DNA from: JBOGJI01 sp050747865
Lineage (GTDB): Bacteria; Acidobacteriota; Thermoanaerobaculia; Multivoradales; JAHEKO01
Length of the DNA stretch: 7,312 nucleotides
Assembly (NCBI GenBank): GCA_050747865.1
Contig: JBOGJI010000373.1
Coordinates: 1-7,312, forward strand
Direction of reading: 5' to 3'
The notes beneath the pieces were generated by a model. That model did not search any database, was not told the origin of the DNA, and worked only from the letters and a program-made list of their open reading frames with translations. Made by a program: the position numbers and the translations under genes. This document shows, piece after piece, positions 1 through 5,601 of the stretch (its first letter is position 1; the number at the start of each line of letters is the position of its first letter).

Positions 1-401
1 GCTACGGCTCGTTCGACTACGAGCTGCTCGACTACCGCGAGAGCGACATCGTCAAGGTCGACATCCTCGTCAACGGCGAGCAGGTCGACGCGCTGTCGCA
101 GCTCGTGCACCGCGACAAGTCGCGCCAGCGCGCCATGGCGCATTGCGAGCGCCTCGCCAAGGCGATCCCGCGCCACCAGTTCAAGATTCCGATCCAGGGC
201 ACGATCGGAGGCAAGATCATCGCCCGCACGACGATTCAGGCCTTCCGCAAGGACGTCACGGCGAAGTGCTACGGCGGCGACATCACCCGCAAGCGCAAGC
301 TCCTCGAGAAGCAGAAGGAAGGCAAGAAGCGCATGAAGCGGGTGGGTCAGGTCGACATCCCCCAGGAAGCCTTCCTCGCCGTCCTCAAGACCGACTCCTG
401 A
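1..401 (+). CDS. lepA: Elongation factor 4 (LepA), C-terminal part, 5' end outside the window
   Basis: LepA is a ribosome-bound translational GTPase that acts on stalled or mis-translocated elongation complexes. Only the last ~132 codons are present, read in the frame starting at base 3 (bases 1-2 finish a codon, probably Gly). They cover the end of domain V and the LepA-specific C-terminal domain. The fragment contains the hallmark segments IARTTIQAFRKDV, AKCYGGDITRKRKLLEKQKE and GKKRMKRVGQVDIPQEAFLA, which match E. coli LepA nearly residue for residue, and it ends at the expected C-terminus. The GTPase domain lies upstream of the window. The gene looks intact as far as it can be seen. The following gene starts 44 bases downstream on the same strand. 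I see no strong terminator between them, so read-through is possible. Confidence 0.97.
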   Translation, partial: YGSFDYELLDYRESDIVKVDILVNGEQVDALSQLVHRDKSRQRAMAHCERLAKAIPRHQFKIPIQGTIGGKIIARTTIQAFRKDVTAKCYGGDITRKRKLLEKQKEGKKRMKRVGQVDIPQEAFLAVLKTDS

Positions 402-445
402 CGCCTGTCCGGCCGGGTCATCTAACCAGTTGCTATCGTCCTCGG

Positions 446-1804
446 ATGGCGAAGGCGGTGCGTTACCCTGCTGTAGCCCGTGCGGTTCTCGCCGCCGGTC
501 TGCTGATACTTCCCCCGCTCGCGGCGTGCAGCGCCGCGCGTCCGCCGGTGGTGCCTACGCTCGCCGCCGGGGCGGAGCGCGAGCCGGTGGTGCTCCTGCC
601 CGGGCTCACCGGCACCGTTCTCGGCGATCCCGATACCGGCCGCATCGTCTGGGGCAAGGGGAACCGCCTGCTCTGGCCGCGCGACGGCGGCTACGGGGCG
701 GCGCTGCCGATCGACGGGGGCGATCACGCCGGCGGCCGCCTGGCGGCCACCGCGGCTCTGCAATACCTACGGCTCCTCGGTCTCTACCGCTTCGACGTCT
801 ACGCGCCAGTCACCCGGTTGATGGAGGCCAACGGCTACCAGGTGGGAGATCTGCGCCGGCCGCGGCCGGACGATACGTTCTTCTACTTCGTCTACGACTG
901 GCGGCGCGACACGGTCGAGCTGGCGCATCAGCTTCTCGACGAGCTCGAGGGACTGCGACGCGCACGAGGGGAGGAGACTCTGCGCGTCAATCTGGTCGCC
1001 CAGAGCGGCGCGGCTCGTATCGCCCGCTACCTGATCCGCTACGGAGACGCCGCACTGGAGGAGGCCGAGGGGGGGCGGGGTGGGCCGCCACAGGACATCG
1101 ACGTCGAGCGCCTGGTGCTGGTGGGCGCTCCCAACGGCGGCGCCGTGCGGACCTTGAAGCTGCTGCTGCGCGGACGTCGCTACTTGCCGCTCGGCCGGCA
1201 GTTCCAGCCGGAGGTCTTCCTCACCTTCCCCAGCCTCATCCAGGACCTGCCGGCGCCGGGAGAAGAGGTGCTGGTCGACGCCGGCGGCAGGCCCCTCGCG
1301 GCGGATCTCTACGACCCGGCGACCTGGCAACGGTTCGGCTGGGGATTCCACGACGCCGAAGTCCGGCATCGCCTCGCCTCCAGGCGTTCGACGGAGGTTT
1401 TCGGCGACATGGAGACCCGCGAGCGCTACATGGCCACCCAGCTCGCTCGCTCGCGACGCCTGCACGAGCTGCTCTCCCAGGAGCCGCGCAACATGCCTGA
1501 TGTCGCCTATTACGCGATCGAAAGCGGTCACGAGACGACACCGACGCGTGCAGTCGTCGTCGAGGACGATTCAGGTTGGTGTACTCGCTTCCATGGCGAC
1601 CGCAAACTCCGCGACGACCCTTACCTCTCCCTGCTCACGGCTGCACCCGGCGACGGCCACGCCACCCTGGAGAGCCAGGAAGCCCTGCCCGCGGCTGAGG
1701 CTTCACTGCTCGCGGCTCCCCCGGTCTTCGCCGAGGACCGGCACTTCCGGATGATCCTCGACCCGGGTGTCCAACGCCGCCTCTTGGAGTTCCTCGCCGA
1801 CTGA
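446..1804 (+). CDS. LCAT-like alpha/beta-hydrolase lipoprotein (putative acyltransferase/phospholipase)
   Basis: The 452-residue product resembles the lecithin:cholesterol acyltransferase (LCAT) family of serine acylhydrolases. ATG 446 was chosen because it opens a lipoprotein signal: basic Arg-containing start, hydrophobic run at about 12-27, and lipobox LAAC with the acylated Cys at 28. Ser follows the Cys, which in Gram-negatives favours the outer membrane. The oxyanion region VVLLPGLTGTVLG (48-60) is followed by the nucleophile elbow VAQSGAARIARYL with Ser187, the strand LVLVGAPNGG (223-232) typical of LCAT folds, the likely catalytic Asp403 in GDGHATLES, and the likely His433 in RHFRMILDP. 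The elbow is A-Q-S-G-A rather than G-H-S-x-G, an unusual variant. The substrate is probably a membrane lipid or acyl ester at the cell surface, which is inference. No clear Shine-Dalgarno precedes the ATG. The IS element begins three bases after the stop codon, so the gene is intact but its native downstream region is lost. Confidence 0.8.
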   Translation: MAKAVRYPAVARAVLAAGLLILPPLAACSAARPPVVPTLAAGAEREPVVLLPGLTGTVLGDPDTGRIVWGKGNRLLWPRDGGYGAALPIDGGDHAGGRLAATAALQYLRLLGLYRFDVYAPVTRLMEANGYQVGDLRRPRPDDTFFYFVYDWRRDTVELAHQLLDELEGLRRARGEETLRVNLVAQSGAARIARYLIRYGDAALEEAEGGRGGPPQDIDVERLVLVGAPNGGAVRTLKLLLRGRRYLPLGRQFQPEVFLTFPSLIQDLPAPGEEVLVDAGGRPLAADLYDPATWQRFGWGFHDAEVRHRLASRRSTEVFGDMETRERYMATQLARSRRLHELLSQEPRNMPDVAYYAIESGHETTPTRAVVVEDDSGWCTRFHGDRKLRDDPYLSLLTAAPGDGHATLESQEALPAAEASLLAAPPVFAEDRHFRMILDPGVQRRLLEFLAD

Positions 1805-1807
1805 CTC

Positions 1808-1835
1808 TGAACCGCCCCGGCTTCTCCAGAGGCTC
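1808..1835 (+). repeat. Left terminal inverted repeat of the IS3-family element
   Basis: The 28 bases match the reverse complement of 3096-3123 at 22 positions. The outer 13 (TGAACCGCCCCGG) and inner 7 (GAGGCTC) are identical, and the mismatches cluster in the middle. It starts three bases after the stop codon of the LCAT-like gene. Confidence 0.92.
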
Positions 1836-1857
1836 CAACTCTTGAGAGGATGGAGTC

Positions 1858-2181
1858 ATGGGAAGACGAAGCAGGTACTCACCAGAGGTGCGGGAGCGTG
1901 CGGTGCGCATGGTCCTGGACCAGGAGGCGGAGCACGACTCGCAGTGGGCGGCGATCCGTTCGATCTCGTCGAAGTTCGGGTGCTCAGCGGAGACGCTGCG
2001 CAACTGGGTGCGACAAGCCGAGCGTGACGCGGGGCGACGACCAGGGCTGACCAGCGCCGAGCGGGAGCGTTTGAAGGAGCTCGAGCGGGAGAATCGTGAG
2101 CTCAAGCGAGCCGACGAGATCCTGCGCAAGGCGTCGGCGTATTTCGCCCAGGCGGAGCTCGACCGCCGACCGGGGCAATAG
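1858..2181 (+). CDS. IS3-family transposase OrfA (HTH + leucine zipper)
   Basis: This 107-residue protein is the DNA-binding subunit of an IS3-type transposase. Residues ~6-55 form the helix-turn-helix (opening RYSPEVRERAVRMVL, recognition part SSKFGCSAETLRNWVRQAE). Residues ~68-92 form a leucine zipper with leucines at 75, 82 and 89 in heptad spacing (LKELERENRELKRADEIL), used for oligomerisation with OrfB or OrfAB. It ends with the family-typical YFAQAELDRRP segment. GAGAGG and GGAG purine tracts lie a few bases upstream of ATG 1858. The stop TAG shares its G with the GTG start of orfB in the -1 frame, which fits translational coupling or programmed -1 frameshifting. I see no obvious A-rich slippery run near the end. 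The ORF itself appears intact. Confidence 0.92.
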   Translation: MGRRSRYSPEVRERAVRMVLDQEAEHDSQWAAIRSISSKFGCSAETLRNWVRQAERDAGRRPGLTSAERERLKELERENRELKRADEILRKASAYFAQAELDRRPGQ

Positions 2182-3093
2182 TGTCGCTCATCGACGAGCG
2201 CCGTGAGGTCTACGGGGTCGAGCCGATCTGCCGGATGCTGCCGATCGCCCCGTCGACGTACTACGAGCACAAGGCGCGGGAGAGGGATCCGGATCGTTTG
2301 CCGCCACGTGCCCAGCGGGACGCCGCGCTGCGCGAAGAGATTCGTCGCCTGCGACGCGGCAGCTTCGAGCTGTATGGCGTGCGCAAGGTGTGGCGCCAGC
2401 TGGGCCGCGAAGGGATCCCGGTAGCGCGCTGTACGGTGGCTCGCCTGATGCGTCAGATGGGCCTCCACGGGGCCGTTCGAGGCCGTCGGATCAGGACCAC
2501 GATCGCGGACGACGCAGCAGCTCGCCCGGCGGACCTCGTCGATCGCGACTTCAGCGCAACCCGTCCGAATCAGCTCTGGGTCTCGGACCTGACATACGTG
2601 GCGACGTGGCGCGGCTTGGTCTACGTCGCGTGCGTCATCGCTGCCTTTGCTCGTCGGATCGTTGGCTGGAGAGCTTCGACGTCCCTGCAGACCGACCTCG
2701 TCCTGGACGCCTTGGAGCAGGCGCTCTACGAGCGGCAGGACAGCCTCGCCGAGAGACTGGTGCACCCCAGCGACCGAGGCTCTCGGTACCTGTCGATTCG
2801 CTATACGGAGCGTCTCGCCGAGGCCGGGATCGAGCCCTCCGTGGGCAGCCGCGGTGATTCCTATGACAACGCCCTGGCCGACTCCGTCATCGGCCTGTAC
2901 AAGACGGAGGTGATCCGCCACCAAGGCCCCTGGCGGGGTCTCGAGTCGGTCGAGTACGCCACGCTCGAGTGGGTTCGACTGGTACAACACCGAGCGTCTC
3001 CTGGAGCCGATCGGCTACGTGCCGCCCGTCGAGCATGACAGGAGCTACCATGGGCAGCAGCAGCCCTCGCCCGCTGCGGCGGGACTCAACTAA
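2181..3093 (+). pseudogene. IS3-family transposase OrfB, frameshifted near the C-terminus and with altered catalytic Glu
   Basis: OrfB is the catalytic DDE (rve) subunit. The region after GTG 2181 shows the HTH_21-like N-terminus (YGVEPICRMLPIAPSTYY, YGVRKVWRQL) and then the integrase core. The first Asp is 136 in WVSDLTYV and the second Asp is 198 in HPSDRGSRYLS. Exactly 35 residues later, in DNALADSVIGLYKTE, residue 234 is Asp where the family has Glu. The common HHSD at the second motif is also HPSD. The frame continues to a stop at 3038 only because of one extra T in GGGTTCGACTGG (2974 or 2975). Without it the sequence reads EWVDWYNTERLLEPIGYVPP and on to HGQQQPSPAAAGLN, ending at TAA 3091-3093, the normal IS3 C-terminus. 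The copy is therefore very likely inactive. A sequencing error could explain the frameshift but not also the Glu-to-Asp change. Confidence 0.9.
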
Positions 3094-3095
3094 AC

Positions 3096-3123
3096 GAGCC
3101 TCCGGGATTCCCGGGGCGGTTCA
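3096..3123 (-). repeat. Right terminal inverted repeat of the IS3-family element
   Basis: These 28 bases are complementary to 1808-1835 at 22 of 28 positions and end in GGTTCA. They begin two bases after the restored orfB stop codon at 3091-3093, which confirms the true length of orfB. The flanking host sequence resumes at 3124. Confidence 0.92.
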
Positions 3124-3639
3124 CCGGCCCACGACTGGGAGATCCGCGGGCGGGTCACGGTCGGGGTGGTCGAGTCGTGCCCGTTCAACGCGGCCAATCG
3201 CGCCCTGAAGGCGGCCGGGGAGCCCGAGATCGACCTCGGGGATTTCCGGGCATTCCGTGACCGAACGCTGCCTGCACGCAACAACCTGGGACGATGGGTG
3301 GGGCTGGTCGGCGGTCATAGCCCGACGATCATGCATGCGCTGCTGGCTGACGCCGAGGTTCGGCAGCTCGCCCGCCGCGCGGCCGTGTCGGCCCGTAAGC
3401 AGCTCGGTTCGCCGACCAGCGTTCTGCCAGACGAGCTCGTCACGCAGGCGATCCAGCTCCTCGACGCCGGCATCGCCGCCGCAGCGACGCCGGGGGCCAA
3501 GCGAGATCTCGGCCTGCTCCGGCGCACGGCTGATCGACTCCGGGGCAAGACCGTCGAAGAAGCCATCGACCTTCTCAATGCGGGTCCACCGCGCGGTAGG
3601 GCGCTCACGCGCCTCGAGGGAGGAATCCTCCGCAAGTAG
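3124..3639 (+). pseudogene. 3' fragment of an unrecognised gene, apparently truncated by the IS element
   Basis: An open frame runs from the IS right end (PAHDWEIRGRVTVGVVESCPF) to TAG 3637-3639, about 171 codons. It is also open back through the inverted repeat to the IS orfB stop. No good start is visible: the first candidate, GTG 3166, has only a weak purine tract upstream and would cut into what looks like a continuous fold. I do not recognise the family. The visible sequence has an N-terminal beta-like stretch, then mostly predicted helix (HALLADAEVRQLARRAAVSARKQ; LVTQAIQLLDAGIAAAATPG), no membrane segment, and a single Cys near the start. The missing 5' part and the absent target duplication suggest an IS-adjacent deletion removed its beginning. 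It may instead be a complete small hypothetical gene starting at 3166. The following methyltransferase remnant starts one base after its stop, so the two were probably one operon. Confidence 0.5.
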
Positions 3640-3640
3640 C

Positions 3641-4199
3641 ATGACCACCGGCGTCGCATATCTGCTCGGTGATGACGCCGCCGAGCTGCGCCGGCTCGAG
3701 CAGCAGGCCCGGATGCTGGCGCCGGCGACGCGGGCCATCCTGGAGTTCGCAGGGATCGAGCCGGGGATGCGGGTGGTCGACCTGGGAACCGGGGAGCGAG
3801 GGCTGAGCAATGTCTCCTTCGTTCAAGATGACCGCGGCTGGGTCCCTGCCTCGGTTGCCGCTCGCCGATCGGATCACCGGCTGGATCGTCGAGGCCTTCC
3901 GGCGTTCGGGCCACGATCCGTTGCTCGGAGGCCGCCTGGGCCGGTTGATGGCGGATGCGGGTCTCGACGACGCCACGGTGCTGGGGCTGCAGACCTATGT
4001 GCCGCATACGGATCCCGCCGGTGCGCGCATGGCGGCCGGAGTGGTCCGCACGCTGTTGCCGGCGATCGAGCGAACCGGAGTCGCCAGCGCGGCCGAAGTA
4101 GACATCGATACCCTCGAACAGAGGCTCGCCCAGGCCCTGACCGGGCAGGGCGCGATCTTCAAACCGCCGACCTTGGTCGGTGCCTGGGCTCGAGCCTGA
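3641..4199 (+). pseudogene. SAM-dependent class I methyltransferase pseudogene with internal deletions
   Basis: From ATG 3641 the frame encodes a typical methyltransferase N-terminus (LLGDDAAELRRLEQQARMLAPATRAIL) and SAM-binding motif I, RVVDLGTG, ending near 3793. The next codons jump to ERGLSNVSFVQDD, a segment that normally lies about 30 residues later after the second beta strand. At about 3827-3832 the frame is lost. From there the -2/+1 frame resumes with MTAAGSLPRLPLADRITGWIVEAFRRSG and continues through VVRTLLPAIERTGVASAAEVDIDTL to PPTLVGAWARA at 4199, the usual C-terminus of these proteins. The central catalytic region (motifs around strands 4-5) is missing. About 187 codons remain, whereas my recollection of relatives is ~270. 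Two deletions, one in frame and one frameshifting, explain this. The isolated ORF starting at ATG 3810 is unlikely to be a functional gene. Confidence 0.72.
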
Positions 4200-4213
4200 G
4201 CTCGAGTGGAAGC

Positions 4214-4242
4214 TTGACGACATTGCTAACAAGTGTTAGCTT
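4214..4242 (+). promoter_or_regulatory. Predicted promoter with embedded 16-bp operator palindrome
   Basis: A perfect inverted repeat, GCTAACA-AG-TGTTAGC (4225-4240), sits just before the RHH-domain gene. A good -35-like hexamer TTGACG (4214-4219) precedes it, and a weak -10-like TAGCTT (4237-4242) follows at 17-base spacing. The palindrome therefore fills the spacer and would block RNA polymerase when bound. Autoregulation by the adjacent ribbon-helix-helix protein is the obvious inference, since such dimers bind short palindromes. The predicted transcription start falls at or next to the ATG at 4249, and no Shine-Dalgarno lies upstream, so the message may be leaderless. Confidence 0.55.
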
Positions 4243-4248
4243 CGTGGC

Positions 4249-4656
4249 ATGGAGGAGAACAACGATCTCACCACGCTATATCTGCGCAAGGTCCCCGCGC
4301 GATTGGTGCGGGAGGCGAAGGCGCGAGCCGCACGCCAGGGCTCGACGCTGACGGCCCTGGTCACCGATGCGCTTGCCAGCTCGCTCGCGGTCCGCGGGCA
4401 TGATGCGGAGCCGGCGGACGACGAGCTTCGGGAAAGCATGGCGTGGTACGAGGCGAACCGGGAGCGGCTTCTCCAGCGCTACCGGGACGAGTACTTGGCG
4501 ATCGTCGACCGCGAGGTGGCCGATCACGATCGGGACTTCGAGGCTCTGGCGATGAGGGTCTTCGACCGCCTGGGCGTGCGGCCGATCTTCATGCCGCGCG
4601 TGACCGAAGGCCCGGAGCGGGCCCGTGTGCGCTCGCCCCGGCGACACTCCTCATGA
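4249..4656 (+). CDS. Ribbon-helix-helix protein with C-terminal DUF5678-like domain
   Basis: The 135-residue product has two parts. Residues ~8-48 look like a ribbon-helix-helix or Arc/CopG-type DNA-binding domain: strand TTLYLRKVP, helix ARLVREAKARAARQG, turn STLT, helix ALVTDALASSL. Residues ~62-118 (SMAWYEANRERLLQRYRDEYLAIVDREVADHDRDFEALAMRVFDR...PIFMPRV) have the pattern I associate with DUF5678: a W/Y-x-N start, L..Y.xxY.AI, conserved D/H, helix, then a hydrophobic strand. The tail (119-135) is basic and Arg-rich. The likely role is a DNA-binding autorepressor that also interacts with, or is a substrate of, the protease encoded next. Its stop codon overlaps the protease start by four bases (ATGA), implying translational coupling. 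ATG 4249 is chosen because it follows the palindrome directly and starts the RHH region. The DUF assignment is from memory of the pattern, not a search. Confidence 0.75.
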   Translation: MEENNDLTTLYLRKVPARLVREAKARAARQGSTLTALVTDALASSLAVRGHDAEPADDELRESMAWYEANRERLLQRYRDEYLAIVDREVADHDRDFEALAMRVFDRLGVRPIFMPRVTEGPERARVRSPRRHSS

Positions 4657-5021
4657 AGCGGCGGTTCGCCTACGACGAGTCGTTCGATCCGCCGGCGCCG
4701 ATCCTGCCGCTGCGCATCGGCAACCCCGGTGACGGCACCGCCGTGCTCGCGCCGGGGCTCGTCGACACTGGCGCCGACTGCACCTTGATTCCTCCGAGCA
4801 TGGCCCGACGACTCCGGCTGCCCGCGGTCGGTCGCATCGAGATCGAGGGGGTCGGCGGAGGGGGCGGAAGCGCTGCCGTGTATGCGGCGTTCCTGGAAGT
4901 GGCCGAGAGCGGATTCCTCGCCCGTCTGGCCGCGTTCGGCGACGAGATCATCCTCGGGCGCGACCTGCTGAACCGCGTCGTGATCCTCCTGGACGGTCCG
5001 CAGCGGTACATGCGGCTGTAG
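4653..5021 (+). CDS. Retropepsin-like (clan AA) aspartic protease
   Basis: This 122-residue protein matches the single-domain bacterial clan AA aspartic proteases. The active-site motif is LVDTGADCTLIP, with catalytic Asp38 in D-T-G-A. A glycine-rich stretch, EGVGGGGGSAAVY (65-77), lies where the flap hairpin belongs. The second family signature, hydrophobic-hydrophobic-G, is IILGRDLLNRVVILLDG (99-115). With one Asp motif per chain it should work as a homodimer. There is no signal peptide or membrane anchor, so it is probably cytoplasmic. The start ATG 4653 overlaps the TGA of the RHH/DUF5678 gene, so both are made from one message. The gene ends 53 bases before a convergent TPR gene, with a strong hairpin between them. 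The substrate is unknown; the upstream partner is an obvious candidate (inference). All key residues are present. Confidence 0.85.
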   Translation: MKRRFAYDESFDPPAPILPLRIGNPGDGTAVLAPGLVDTGADCTLIPPSMARRLRLPAVGRIEIEGVGGGGGSAAVYAAFLEVAESGFLARLAAFGDEIILGRDLLNRVVILLDGPQRYMRL

Positions 5022-5052
5022 CGCTTCGATCTGGGCACCGATCGGATGCGCA

Positions 5053-5074
5053 CGTCGGGCACGGGGGCCCGACG
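5053..5074. terminator. Hairpin between convergent genes, possible bidirectional terminator
   Basis: Perfect 8-bp arms CGTCGGGC and GCCCGACG enclose the six-base loop ACGGGG. The stem ends next to the stop codon of the minus-strand TPR gene (5075-5077) and 31 bases after the stop of the protease gene. No U-tract follows on either strand, so intrinsic termination is plausible but unproven. It may instead protect 3' ends. Confidence 0.5.
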
Positions 5075-5575
5075 CTACTCGAGGAACTCGACCAGGGGCT
5101 CTTCGATCGGGGGGGTTAGCTCGGGGTGGGCGTCGAGGACTCGAGCACAGGTGTTCCAGCGCAGGATGGCCTCGTCGTTGGCCGGGGGCTTCAAGGCGAC
5201 AGCTTGCTGGTAGTGGGTCATCGCCTCGTGGAACCAATGGTGGGCGACCGGACCCTGGCCGGGGCCGGCGCTGCGCCAGTGGGTCTTGGCCCGGCGCTCG
5301 CAGACGATTCCCTCGTAGTAGGCACGGCTGTAGTCGTCGTCGAGGCCGCGGGCGAGGGCGCGCGCTTCGGTGAACGCGCTGCCCAGCTTGTCGCGGAACT
5401 GGTCGGTCAGCGCCAGCAGCAGGGTGACGCGGGCGTCCTGATTGTCGGGCTCGACCTCCAGGACGTCGCGGCAGATGCTCTCCGCCTCGGCGCGTTCGTT
5501 GAGCAGCCGGTAGTGCCGCGCCTTCTCCAGCGCCGCCGGCACCGCGTCGGGGGAGAGTCGCTTGAGCTCGAACAT
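5075..5575 (-). CDS. TPR-repeat protein downstream of the fumarate reductase genes
   Basis: The 166-residue protein has helical repeats of the tetratricopeptide type. One unit is at about 13-46 (ALEKARHYRLLNERAEAESICRDVLEVEPDNQDA), a partial second at 47-80, and another at about 108-135 (HHWFHEAMTHYQQAVALKPPANDEA). There is no signal peptide or membrane segment, so it should be cytoplasmic and bind proteins. ATG 5575 is chosen because GGAGG lies five bases upstream. An alternative in-frame GTG at 5605 overlaps the frdD stop (GTGA) and would add ten residues. The gene sits 26 bases after frdD on the same strand and is probably the last gene of the operon. A role in assembly or cofactor insertion of the reductase is only suggested by position. 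No catalytic motif is visible. Confidence 0.85.
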   Translation of the reverse strand: MFELKRLSPDAVPAALEKARHYRLLNERAEAESICRDVLEVEPDNQDARVTLLLALTDQFRDKLGSAFTEARALARGLDDDYSRAYYEGIVCERRAKTHWRSAGPGQGPVAHHWFHEAMTHYQQAVALKPPANDEAILRWNTCARVLDAHPELTPPIEEPLVEFLE

Positions 5576-5578
5576 GTC

Positions 5579-5585
5579 GGCCTCC
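5579..5585 (-). promoter_or_regulatory. Ribosome binding site deciding the TPR gene start
   Basis: On the minus strand the sequence reads CACGGAGGCCGACATG. The GGAGG core lies five bases before ATG 5575, good spacing for a Shine-Dalgarno. This favours ATG 5575 over the upstream GTG 5605. Confidence 0.7.
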
Positions 5586-5601
5586 GTGCGGGCCGCTCCT
5601 C

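Larger units (their letters stand above)
1808..3123 (+). mobile_element. IS3-family insertion sequence, degenerate copy (1316 bp)
   Basis: The element is bounded by imperfect 28-bp terminal inverted repeats that start TGAACCGCCCCGG at the left and end with the complement (GGTTCA) at the right. This is the TG...CA terminus expected of IS3-family elements. It carries the classic two-gene layout: orfA with HTH and leucine zipper, and orfB with an rve/DDE integrase domain in the -1 frame. Length and organisation are typical of the family. The product sequences look closest to the IS3/IS51-type groups, but the subgroup is not certain. Several defects suggest it is immobile: the third catalytic acidic residue is Asp instead of Glu, and a single-base insertion frameshifts the orfB C-terminus. 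Flanking bases (GACTC left, CCGGC right) do not match, so no 3-5 bp target duplication survives. Confidence 0.93.

Noticed and set aside
402..445. Terminator between lepA and the hydrolase gene
   Set aside because: The only symmetry is a short CCGGCCGG palindrome without a loop or U-tract.
2100..2185. Programmed -1 frameshift slippery site between orfA and orfB
   Set aside because: The frames are in the right relation, but no A6G-like or comparable slippery heptamer is visible. The TAGTG stop/start overlap is enough to explain orfB translation.
1635..2990. Long minus-strand open frame (~451 codons) across the hydrolase end and the IS
   Set aside because: It is antisense to two clearly recognised genes and crosses the IS boundary. 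Its translation is Arg/Ser/Pro-rich with no family features, which is typical of high-GC shadow frames.
4189..4206. CTCGAG-CCTGAG-CTCGAG hairpin over the methyltransferase remnant stop codon as a terminator
   Set aside because: The stem is six base pairs of a self-complementary hexamer with no U-tract, which occurs easily by chance in this composition.
3257..4351. Continuous plus-strand frame of ~364 codons joining the unknown fragment, the methyltransferase N-terminus and the start of the RHH gene
   Set aside because: Only 3641-3832 of it is real coding sequence. The rest is an out-of-frame shadow of the neighbouring genes, and it stays open only because of high GC content.
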